Positions 47,311-57,973 of a stretch of 64,000 nucleotides of DNA are shown here, piece after piece (positions within the stretch are counted from its first letter, which is position 1; each line of letters opens with the position of its first letter). The position numbers and the translations under genes are program-made. Source of the stretch: Archivesica marissinica. Taxonomy: Eukaryota > Mollusca > Bivalvia > Venerida > Vesicomyidae. The notes under the pieces are model-generated. The model did not search any database and was not told the DNA's origin. It worked only from the letters and a program-made list of their open reading frames with translations. Location: NCBI GenBank assembly GCA_014843695.1, contig CM026397.1, forward strand, positions 52,004,101 through 52,068,100, written 5' to 3'.

Positions 47311-47890
47311 GTGTTTACTGCCAGTGATTCCATGCCACGATGTTTACTGCGAGTGATTCAGTGCCACGGTGTTTACTCCAAGAGACTCCATGCCACGATG
47401 TTTACTCCAAGAGACTCCATGCCACGATGTTTACCCCGAGAGACTCCATGCCACGATGTTTACCCCGAGAGACTCCATGCCACGATGTTTACCCCGAGAG
47501 ACTCCATGCCATGATGTTTACCCTGAGAGACTCCATGCCACGATGTTTACCCCAAGAGACTCCATGCCACGATGTTTACTCCGAGAGACTCCATGCCACG
47601 ATGTTTACTCCGATAGACTCCATGCCACGATGTTTACCCCAAGAGACTCCATGCCACGATGTTTACTCCGAGAGACTCCATGCCACGATGTTTACTCCGA
47701 GAGACTCCATGCCATGATGTTTACTCCAAGAGACTCCATGCCACGATGTTTACTCCGAGAGACTCCATGCCACGATGTTTACCCCAAGAGACTCCATGCC
47801 ATGATGTTTACTCCAAGAGACTCCATGCCACGATGTTTACTCCGAACGACTCCATGCCACAATGTGATTCCCTGTTACAATGTTACTCCC
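47311..47890. repeat. Minisatellite, 29 bp, related to the 23-bp array
   Basis: About 19 units of ACTCCATGCCACGATGTTTA plus 'ctccgagag'. The first 14 bases correspond to the CTCCATGCCATGATG core of the neighbouring 23-bp unit. The same longer unit appears once on the far side of that array (about 45800-45830). Confidence 0.95.
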
Positions 47891-48292
47891 GAGTGATATA
47901 GTCGATGACAGTGTTGCAAACAAGCCTACATTTGTGAGGGAAATGGCTAAAATTAAATGGTGGTGGAGGGTGGGGTAATGGAGGTAATAGTTAAACAAGA
48001 CAAAAAAACCAGTAATTGTTTTGGCTCGGCATAGTTTGGCATTTACGATTGTAATGCTATAATGTTTCTACTTAGAAAGTACAGTGAGCACAGATATTAG
48101 GTTGGTGCACATCAGAGAAAGGTATTGACGTCATTCGGCTAATGAGGCTTAAAATCATGTCTGAAATATTTCTGCTACTCTGCCATATCTTTTCTCTAAT
48201 CTTGTTGTAAGAATGCTTACAACTGTAACTAGCTAGTGGTATGTTTTATGCCAATGTGTATTGAATGGTTTTGAAAGCAAAGATGCTTTCTC
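47891..48292. other. No recognisable gene
   Basis: Spacer between arrays; nothing recognised. Confidence 0.45.
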
Positions 48293-49003
48293 TTCATCAG
48301 GTTTTGGCTTTGTACACTTTCTCATCTGGTTTTGTACACTTTCTCATCAGAAGGTTTTGGTTTTGTACACTTTCTCATCAGAAGGTTTTGGTTTGGTACA
48401 CTTTCTCATCTGGTTTGGTACACTTTCTCATCAGAAGGTTTTGGTATGGTACACTTTCTCATCAGAAGGTTTTGGTATGGTACACGTTCTCATCGGAAGG
48501 TTTTGGTTTGGTACACTTTCTCATCGGAAGGTTTTGGTTTGGTACACTTTCTCATCGGAAGGTTTTGGTTTGGTACACTTTCTCATCAGAAGGTTTTGGT
48601 ATGGTACACTTTCTCATCTGGTTTGGTACACTTTTCATCAGAAGGTTTTGGTTTTGTACACTTTCTCATCAGAAGGTTTTGGTTTGGTACACTTTCTCAT
48701 CAGAAGGTTTTGGTATGGTACACTTTCTCATCTGGTTTGGTACACTTTCTCATCAGAAGGTTTTGGTTTTGTACACTTTCTCGTCAGAAGGTTTTGGTAT
48801 GGTACACTTTCTCATCAGAAGGTTTTGGTTTGGTACACTTTCTCATCAGAAGGTTTTGGTATGGTACACTTTCTCATCTGGTTTGGTACACTTTCTCATC
48901 AGAAGGTTTTGGTTTGGTACACTTTCTCATCAGAAGGTTTTGGTTTGGTACACTTTCTCATCAGAAGGTTTTGGTTGGCACACTTTATCTTCAACATGTT
49001 TAT
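48293..49003. repeat. Minisatellite, 31 bp, type 1
   Basis: Units of TTTTGGTATGGTACACTTTC plus 'tcatcagaagg', with shortened 18-bp units ('tctggtttggtacactttctca') at irregular places. All three forward frames are open, which explains overlapping long ORFs. Confidence 0.95.
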
Positions 49004-49900
49004 TCTGGGTACACTTTCTCGTCGACACGAGTTGGTTTGGTATACCTTCTTGTCTGCATATTTTGTTTTGATACACATTATCATTGGCACGAATTGGTTT
49101 TGTACACATTCATAATGACAGAAGCTGGTTTGGTACACCTTCTCGTCGACATGAGTTGGTTTAGTACACATTCATAATGACAGAAACTGGTTTGGTACAC
49201 CTTCTCGTCGACATGAGTTGGTTTAGTACACATTCATAATGACAGGAGTTGGTTTGGTACACATTCTCATCGGCAGGAGCTAGTTGGTACACATTCATGT
49301 TGACAGGAGTTGGTTTGGTACACATTCATATTGACAGGAGTTGGTTTTGTACACATTCATATTGACAGGAGTTGGTTTTGTACACATTCATATTGACAGG
49401 AGTTGGTTTTGTACACATTCATATTGAAAGGAGTTGGTTTTGTACACATTCATATTGGCAGGAGTTGGTTTTGTACACATTCATATTGACAGGAGTTGGT
49501 TTGGTACACATTCTTATTGGCAGCAGTTGGTTTGGTACACATTCTTATTGGCAGCAGTTGGTTTGGTACACATTCTCATTGGCAGGAGTTGGTTTGGTAC
49601 ACATTATTATTGGCAGCAGTTGGTTTGGTACACATTCTCATCGGCAGGAGTTGGTTTGATACACATTCTCATCGGCAGCAGTTGGTTTGGTACACATTCT
49701 TATTGACAGGAGTTGGTTTTGTACACATTCTCATCGGCAGCAGTTGGTTTTGTACACATTCTCATCGGCAGGAGTTGGTTTGGTACACATTCATATTGAC
49801 AGAGGAGTGTGTTTTGTACACATTCATATTGATAGAGGATTTGGTTTGGTACACATTCTCATCGCCACGAGTTGGTTTGGTACACATTTATATTGACTGA
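49004..49900. repeat. Minisatellite, 31 bp, type 2
   Basis: Units of GTTGGTTTGGTACACATTCT plus 'catcggcagga', including versions with 'catattgacagga'. It shares the TGGTTTGGTACAC core and the 31-bp period with the array immediately to the left, so the two are branches of one repeat. Confidence 0.94.
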
Positions 49901-50214
49901 AAACACATTACTTTCGAGACTTTTACACACTATTTTAGTAAATGCCAGTGACTGAGATAAAAAGTAGAGTGTATTAAATGAGTGATGTTAATTTTACCTT
50001 GTAGATACTAAAAGTGCATCAGTTTGTCTTATACAAGTTGCATAGGTCAAGGTCACTATTGCTAAATGTGGTTGCCCCTTGATACCATTCTCTCATAAAA
50101 TAACTTGCTAACAACCTGTTGCACTAGCATCCAGGTGTGTTATTCAAGGTCAAGGTTAACTATTGATGCAAGGAATAATTTCTTCTCAATGACTTTATCA
50201 ACATGTGAATTTGA
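49901..50214. other. No gene; generic repeat remnant
   Basis: 'aggtcaaggtcactattg' and 'caaggtcaaggttaactatt' at 50045-50165 look like the common bivalve 'aaggtcaaggtca' repeats (recollection). Confidence 0.4.
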
Positions 50215-50615
50215 TTGTGAAGTAATGGGTGGGGGGGGGGTGCAGACTAGTAAATTAGTACTGTTGCTTGTGAAGTAATGGGTGGGGGGGGGGGGGGGGG
50301 GGTGCAGACTAGTAAATTAGTACTGTTGCTTGTGAAGTAATGGGTGGGGGGGGCGGGGGTGCAGACTAGTAAATTAGTACTGTTGCTTGTGAAGTAATGG
50401 GTGGGGGGTGGGGGTGGGGGGGGGGGGGGTGGTGCAGACTAGTAAATTAGTACTGTTGCTTGTGAAGTAATGGGGGGGGGGGTGCAGACTAGTAAATTAG
50501 TACTGTTGCTTGTGAAGTAATGGGGGGGGGTGCAGACTAGTAAATTAGTACTGTTGCTTGTGAAGTAATGGGGGGGGGGTGCAGACTAGTAAATTAGTAC
50601 TGTTGCTTGTGAACA
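50215..50615. repeat. Minisatellite with variable G-tracts
   Basis: Seven units of 'gtgaagtaatggg', a G-tract of 9 to about 22 bases interrupted by T or C, then 'tgcagactagtaaattagta' and 'ctgttgctt'. Non-G parts are almost identical, so length variation is confined to the G-tract. Could form G-quadruplexes. Confidence 0.94.
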
Positions 50616-50632
50616 CTGTTACAATCAATACT

Positions 50633-50822
50633 TCTGCATCCTGCCGGCTAGAGAATCTGCATGCATCCTGCTGGCTAGAGAATCTGCATGCATCCTGCCG
50701 GCTAGAGAATCTGCATGCATCCTGCCGGCTAGAGAATCTGCATGCATCCTGCCGGCTAGAGAATCTGCATGCATCCTGCCGGCTAGAGAATCTGCATGCA
50801 TCCTGCCGGCTAGAGAATCTTT
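50633..50822. repeat. Minisatellite, 27 bp x 7
   Basis: Units of GCATCCTGCCGGCTAGAGAA plus 'tctgcat'. Nine codons per unit, open on both strands. Confidence 0.95.
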
Positions 50823-50949
50823 GTGCAAACTGATGGTAGACTGACTATACTTGCAGAAAAACACCTGCATTCTTTTTTTATTTTTCCACACCATCGGCAA
50901 TGAATGGATATAATTGGTGAACAGTTTTGAACAAGCTAATGTACATCAC

Positions 50950-51103
50950 AGTTGTTTTGTGTTTAGCGGTGATAGTTGTTTTGTGTTTAGCGGTGATAGT
51001 TGTTTTGTGTTTAGCGGTGATAGTTGTTTTGTGCTTAGTGGTGATAGTTGTTTTGTGTTTAGCGGTGATAGTTGTTTTGTGTTTAGCGGTGATAGTTGTT
51101 TTT
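50950..51103. repeat. Minisatellite, 24 bp
   Basis: Six to seven units of GATAGTTGTTTTGTGTTTAG plus 'cggt'. Confidence 0.95.
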
Positions 51104-51106
51104 CAG

Positions 51107-51225
51107 ATTAGACCCTCTTACAGGGGAAACATTTCTAGAAACAAACATTGTGAAAACTGTTTACATATCCTCTTACAGGGGAAACATTTCTAGAAACAAA
51201 CATTGTGAAAACTGTTTACATATCC
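51107..51225. repeat. 59-bp tandem duplication
   Basis: 'cctcttacaggggaaacatt' to 'aaactgtttacatatcc' occurs twice in direct succession. Confidence 0.92.
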
Positions 51226-51229
51226 GATT

Positions 51230-52358
51230 ATGCCCTCCCATTTGTGTATGCATAGTATATAATGTATGACATTACCCTCCCATTTGTGTATGTATAGTAT
51301 ATAATGTATGACATTACTCTCACATTTGTGTATGTATAGTATATAATGTATGACATTACCCTCACATTTGTGTATGTATAGGATATAAGGTATGACGTTG
51401 CCCTCACATTTGTGTATGTATAGGATATAAGGTATGATGTTTGCCTCACATGTGTGTATTTATACGATGTAAGGTATGACGTTGCCCTCACATTTGTGTA
51501 TGTATAGGATATAAGGTATGACATTGCCCTCACATTTGTGTATGTATAGTATATAATGTATGACATTACCCTCACATTTGTGTATGCATAGATATAATGT
51601 ATGACATTACCCTCCCATTTGTGTATGTATAGAATATAAGGTATGACATTGCCCTCCCATTTGTGTATGTATAGATATAAGGTATGACATTACCCTCCCA
51701 TTTGTGTATGCATAGATATAAGGTATGACATTGCCCTCCCATTTGTGTATGCATAGATATAAGGTATGACGTTGCCCTCACATTTGTGTATGTATAGGAT
51801 ATAATGTATGACATTACCCTCACATTTGTGTATGCATAGATATAATGTATGACATTACCCTCACATTTGTGTATGTATAGGATATAAGGTATGACATTAC
51901 CCTCACATTTGTGTATGTATAGTATATAATGTATGACATTACCCTCACATTTGTGTATGTATAGTATATAAGGTATGACATTACCCTCACATTTGTGTAT
52001 GTATAGTATATAATGTATGACATTACCCTCACATTTGTGTATGTATAGGATATAAGGTATGACATTACCCTCACATTTGTGTATGTATAGGATATAAGGT
52101 ATGACATTACCCTCACATTTGTGTATGTATAGTATATAAGGTATGACATTACCCTCCCATTTGTGTATGTATAGGATATAAGGTATGACATTACCCTCAC
52201 ATTTGTGTATGTATAGTATATAAGGTATGACATTACCCTCCCATTTGTGTATGCATAGATATAATGTATGACATTACCCTCACATTTGTGTATGTATAGT
52301 ATATAATGTATGACATTACCCTCCCATTTGTGTATGTATAGGATATAAGTTATGACGT
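51230..52358. repeat. Minisatellite, 42 bp
   Basis: About 27 units of TATGACATTACCCTCACATT plus 'tgtgtatgtatagtatataatg', with alternations cac/ccc, tatag-tatat/gatat and aatg/aggt. Some units are 40 bp ('catagatataatg'). Confidence 0.95.
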
Positions 52359-52439
52359 GACGTCACGACAGTGTTTTGCACTTTGATATACAGGCTCCAA
52401 ATATGTTTGTATATCGACCATTAATTTTATCTTTATTTA

Positions 52440-52486
52440 CAGTCAAACATGCTCGAAAGACCGAGTCTATTAAGAGACCACTTGTA
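52440..52486. mobile_element. MITE family F, left-end fragment
   Basis: 'cagtcaaacatgctcgaaag' and 'ctattaagagaccact' match the left part of family F only. Confidence 0.55.
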
Positions 52487-52490
52487 TTAA

Positions 52491-52756
52491 AGCGACATTA
52501 TATCGTAAAAAGACCAATTTTCGTTTTGTATACAATGTATAATATTATGTAATGTATATCGAATAAATATGTTTAAACCAAAAAGACCAACATTGGCTTT
52601 TTACATAAATAAACATTGCTACTACAAATTCATTCGAAATAATTTGAACACGATTTTTAGTTATCTTTCAATACAATTGAACAGTGTTTTTGCAGTCTAT
52701 AAACTCTCGAAAGGTGAAAGTAGGATTTCATATAGCTGTCAGCTATGCTCCTGAAT
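52491..52756. mobile_element. MITE family G, decayed relative
   Basis: Preceded by TTAA (52487-52490) and starting AGCGACATTATATCGTA, close to the family G end. Inside, 'gaaagtaggattt' matches the 19147-19749 copy. The right end is lost. Confidence 0.6.
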
Positions 52757-52857
52757 TGAGATTTGTTTATTATTGGAGTCTGTAATAAGCAGATGCCACT
52801 AATGCTTAGAGATAATTTAAATCGGAACTGGCCAAAAATAAATATGTAACATTTAAA

Positions 52858-53024
52858 TTAGTTCCCATCCCTTGTGTGGGAGGAAACCGGAGTAACCTGA
52901 AAAAACACACCTGTCCGATCTGGGCGACCACCGCACTATCTCACATATATCCCAGTCCGAGGATCGCACCTGGGGTGCATTGGTGAGAAGCGAGCATGCT
53001 AACCACTGCGCTATTCGGACAGTC
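52858..53024 (-). mobile_element. tRNA-derived SINE, family 4
   Basis: Read on the minus strand: tRNA-like head 'atagcgcagtggttagcatg', 'cgatcctcggactggg', 'gatagtgcggtggtcgccca', 'ggttactccggtttcctccc'. No clear target duplication. The fragment at 39928-40197 belongs to the same family. Confidence 0.8.
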
Positions 53025-53479
53025 TTTTACATGCTTGAAAGCCTGTTAATATTCTTAGTGTTAGACGCGGGCTCGAACCTGCCATTATCCACGTAACCTG
53101 CCATCGCTGCATATGCAGTCCCGGCCATCCCTGCATATGCAGATATGCAGTCCAACATGTAACGACAAGACGACAAATCCATCTATAATTTAAAAATGAA
53201 TTGATAATGATCTTATTGACAATTCTGTGTTACTTTCCGAGTAAATGACGTAATAGAATCTTCCGCCTGAATCCCTTCCCTAATCTCATTGAACATAATT
53301 CAGAAAGGAGAAAAATCAAACGCATAGTGACAGTTGAATTATTGATCGGGTTGTCTCTATCCGGAGCTGCACGACTTAATACTGCATTCACCGATGCGCA
53401 TACATATATTTAATGTAACGCAGGAATATCGTATCCAATGGTGTTATGGGTGTTACAATGCAATGCTCGCCTGTTAAAT
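53025..53479. other. No recognisable gene
   Basis: Contains a short duplicated 'ctgcatatgcag' motif (53107-53150). No ORF of note. Confidence 0.45.
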
Positions 53480-54085
53480 AGTATGCATACTATGCCTAAT
53501 GGAAGGCCATTAAAATAATGTATGGTTGCATACATTTGTGCCTAATGGAAGGCCATTAAATTAATGTATGGTTGCATACATTTGTGCCTAATGGAAGGCC
53601 ATTAAAATAATGTATAGTGTTCTAGGATATTGTGTATGTCGAAGGAAGTTGCAATAATACATGTAATTGTGACTTGGAAGGCCATTAAAATAATAGTACA
53701 TACATGTGTGTGCCTTAGAATGTCATTAAAATAGTAGTACACACATGTGTGTGCCTTGGAAGGCCATTAAAATAATAGTACATACATTTGTGTCTTGGAA
53801 GGCCATTAAAATAATAGTACATACATGTGTGTGCCTTAGAATGTCATTAAAATAGTAGTACATACATGTGTGTGCCTTGGAAGGCCATTAAAATAATAGT
53901 ACATACATGTGTGCCTTGGAAGGCCATTAAAATAATAATACATACATTTGTGTCTTGGAAGGCCATTAAAATAATAATACATACATGTGTGCCTTGGAAG
54001 GCCATTAAAATAATAGTACATGCATTTTGTATTTGAAGGCCCTTGGCATTTGTGTCTAGGAATGGCATTACGGGATAATGCATGC
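53480..54085. repeat. Minisatellite, about 41 bp
   Basis: Units of AAGGCCATTAAAATAATAGT plus 'acatacatgtgtgtgccttgg'. The left units have 'aatgtatggttgcatacatt'. More diverged than the neighbouring 51-bp array. Confidence 0.92.
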
Positions 54086-54166
54086 ACGCGTGCCTTAGTA
54101 CATGCATAATTAATACTAGCTCATATCTTTGCTTCTTCTTGCACAGAGTACTTGTAAGACATATGA

Positions 54167-56932
54167 TATCTCCTATATGTACTTCCTGTACCAGTATATA
54201 CTTGTTAGACATAATACCATATCCTATATGTACTTCCTGTACCAGTATATACTTGTTAGACATAATACCATATCCTATATGCACTTCCTGTACCAGTATA
54301 TACTTGTTAGACATAATACCATCTCCTATATGTACTTCCTGTACCAGTATATACTTGTTAGACATAATACCATATCCTATATGCACTTCATGTACCAGTA
54401 TATACTTGTTAGACATAATACCATATCCTATATACACTTCCTGTACCAGTATATACTTGTTAGACATAATACCATATCCTATATGTACTTCCTGTACCAG
54501 TATATACTTGTTAGACATAATACCATATCCTATATGTACTTCCTGTACCAGTATATACTTGTTAGACATAATACCATATCCTATATGTACTTCCTGTACC
54601 AGTATATACTTGTTAGACATAATACCATATCCTATATGCACTTCCTGTACCAGTATATACTTGTTAGACATAATACCATCTCCTATATGTACTTCCTGTA
54701 CCAGTATATACTTGTTAGACATAATACCATATCCTATATGCACTTCCTGTACCAGTATATACTTGTTAGACATAATACCATATCCTATATGTACTTCCTG
54801 TACCAGTATATACTTGTTAGACATAATACCATATCCTATATGTACTTCCTGTACCAGTATATACTTGTTAGACATAATACCATATCCTATATGTACTTCC
54901 TGTACCAGTATATACTTGTTAGACATAATACCATATCCTATATGCACTTCCTGTACCAGTATATACTTGTTAGACATAATACCATATCCTATATGTACTT
55001 CCTGTACCAGTATATACTTGTTAGACATAATACCATCTCCTATATGTACTTCCTGTACCAGTATATACTTGTTAGACATAATACCATATCCTATATGCAC
55101 TTCCTGTACCAGTATATACTTGTTAGACATAATACCATATCCTATATGTACTTCCTGTACCAGTATATACTTGTTAGACATAATACCATCTCCTATATGT
55201 ACTTCCTGTACCAGTATATACTTGTTAGACATAATACCATATCCTATATGTACTTCCTGTACCAGTATATACTTGTTAGACATAATACCATATCCTATAT
55301 GTACTTCCTGTACCAGTATATACTTGTTATATATAATACCATATCATATATGTACTTCCTGTACCAGTATATACTTGTTAGACATAATACCATATCCTAT
55401 ATGTACTTCCTGTACCAGTATATACTTGTTAGACATAATACCATATCCTATATGTACTTCCTGTACCAGTATATACTTGTTAGACATAATACCATATCCT
55501 ATATGTACTTCCTGTACCAGTATATACTTGTTAGACATAATACCATATCCTATATGTACTTCCTGTACCAGTATATACTTGTTAGACATAATATCATATC
55601 CTATATGTACTTCCTGTACCAGTATATACTTGTTAGACATAATACCATATCCTATATGTACTTCCTGTACCAGTATATACTTGTTATACATAATACCATA
55701 TCCTATATGTACTTCCTGTACCAGTATATACTTGTTAGACATAATACCATATCCTATATGCACTTCCTGTACCAGTATATACTTGTTAGACATAATACCA
55801 TATCCTATATGCACTTCCTGTACCAGTATATACTTGTTAGACATAATACCATATCCTATATGCACTTCCTGTACCAGTATATACTTGTTAGACATAATAC
55901 CATATCCTATATGCACTTCCTGTACCAGTATATACTTGTTAGACATAATACCATATCCTATATGCACTTCCTGTACCAGTATATACTTGTTAGACATAAT
56001 ACCATATCCTATATGCACTTCCTGTACCAGTATATACTTGTTAGACATAATACCATATCCTATATGCACTTCCTGTACCAGTATATACTTGTTAGACATA
56101 ATACCATATCCTATATGCACTTCCTGTACCAGTATATACTTGTTAGACATAATACCATATCCTATATGCACTTCCTGTACCAGTATATACTTGTTAGACA
56201 TAATACCATATCCTATATGTACTTCCTGTACCAGTATATACTTGTTAGACATAATACCATATCCTATATGCACTTCCTGTACCAGTATATACTTGTTAGA
56301 CATAATACCATATCCTATATGCACTTCCTGTACCAGTATATACTTGTTAGACATAATACCATATCCTATATGTACTTCCTGTACCAGTATATACTTGTTA
56401 GACATAATACCATCTCCTATATGTACTTCCTGTACCAGTATATACTTGTTAGACATAATACCATATCCTATATGCACTTCCTGTACCAGTATACTTGTTA
56501 GACATAATACCATATCCTATATGCACTTCCTGTACCAGTATATACTTGTTAGACATAATACCATATCCTATATGTACTTCCTGTACCAGTATATACTTGT
56601 TAGACATAATACCATATCCTATATGCACTTCCTGTACCAGTATATACTTGTTAGACATAATACCATATCCTATATGTACTTCCTGTACCAGTATATACTT
56701 GTTAGACATAATACCATATCCTATATGCACTTCCTGTACCAATATACACTTGTTAGACATAATACCATATCCTATATGCACTTCCTGTACCAGTATATAC
56801 TTGTTAGACATAATACCATATCCTATATGCACTTCCTGTACCAGTATATACTTGTTAGACATAATACCATATCCTATATGTACTTCCTGTACCAGTATAT
56901 ACTTGTTATACATAATACCATATCCTATATGT
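54167..56932. repeat. 51-bp satellite, left block, about 54 copies
   Basis: Units of TTCCTGTACCAGTATATACT plus 'tgttagacataataccatatcctatatgtac'. Copies differ at a few fixed positions: T/C in 'atgtac/atgcac', A/C in 'catatcc/catctcc', 'ttagac/ttatac'. A run of about nine consecutive 'atgcac' units (55750-56200) points to block duplication. Period is 17 codons and several frames on both strands lack stops, so frames of up to 957 codons are artefacts. One unit near 56490 lacks 2 bp. Confidence 0.97.
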
Positions 56933-57165
56933 ACAGTGTACGACAAATTTTTTAAGGACTTGGTTGCCCACTGGGCAACCAGAATTTTGATCTGGTTGCC
57001 CAGGATTTTGACATGTTTATCCAGTATTTTTCTTTCAATTTTCGATGCTAGCTCTTAGGCAGAGCAGCCGAGATTTGACTGGGACATTTGTGGCACAGAA
57101 ATGATTGTTTTGCATATAAGCTGGAAATAGTATAGGCTATCCTAAATCACAAAGTTCCCAAAAGT

Positions 57166-57970
57166 TGCGGTCCGGGGGAAAAAATTGGGGCATTTTTTGA
57201 CTTTTTTGATATTTTCATTGGGAATTTCTGGAATAATATCATATCTCCAAAACCGCTTAATGGATTTTGAACAAACTACACACATATATTAACCACCTTA
57301 GGAAGAATATGATAATGTTATTTTTTGTCTGTATATGAAAGGTCAAGGTCACATGTCAAGGTCAAATTTACAAAAATTCAATAAAATATGGATATGCGCC
57401 ATACTTTCACTTCTAATGATTGGTAGCTCATATATTTCATTCTAATATTTAAGTTAACTCCAGACGAAGTTATAAACATAAGCAATATGGTAAGTATATT
57501 TAAGGTTAAGGTTACAAATTGAGGTCAGATGTCCATAACATGAGATAAAATAATATCTTGTCATGAATGGGTATACATATATAATCTGAATGTTGGAAGC
57601 ATACCATACCTAACTCTATAAACTTAGTGTATAACACATGAATTAAAATACATACAATTGATACATTGCAGTTTATACATTGATCACATGTCCACTCAGT
57701 GTATATTATATTACAAGAGAGAAGTATATTGTATACAGTATACACGTATATACATTATATGTATATATAATTAGGAGAAATGCTCATTCAATATGCCAAT
57801 ATCCACAATGTATTTCTATAGCAAATCTAGAATATCTTCACTGTAATTAAGATTTCTAGCAGCTGATTAATATTTTAGCAATGCTGTTAATATTATCTTG
57901 GGTCATATTCTACTCATTGGATCAGTGTTTGATTTTGTCAGTACTCTGCTATTTCTGGTTGATTGGAGCA
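57166..57970. other. Non-coding 3' region of the Academ-like element
   Basis: AT-rich, downstream of the minus-strand gene. Includes 'aaaggtcaaggtcacatgtcaaggtcaaat' type sequence at 57340-57370 in pieces seen in other bivalve repeats. No ORF recognised; the 77-codon minus frame at 57512-57745 is not. Confidence 0.5.
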
Positions 57971-57973
57971 AAG

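Noticed and set aside
48261..49177. Three overlapping 268-284 codon forward frames
   Set aside because: All three frames of the 31-bp array are open because the unit lacks stops; 31 is not divisible by three, so the frames simply cycle.
54082..56955. Open frames of up to 957 codons on both strands
   Set aside because: They are created by a 51-bp repeat (17 codons) without stops. Several frames on both strands are open together, no signal or domain is present, and the frames end where the repeat ends.
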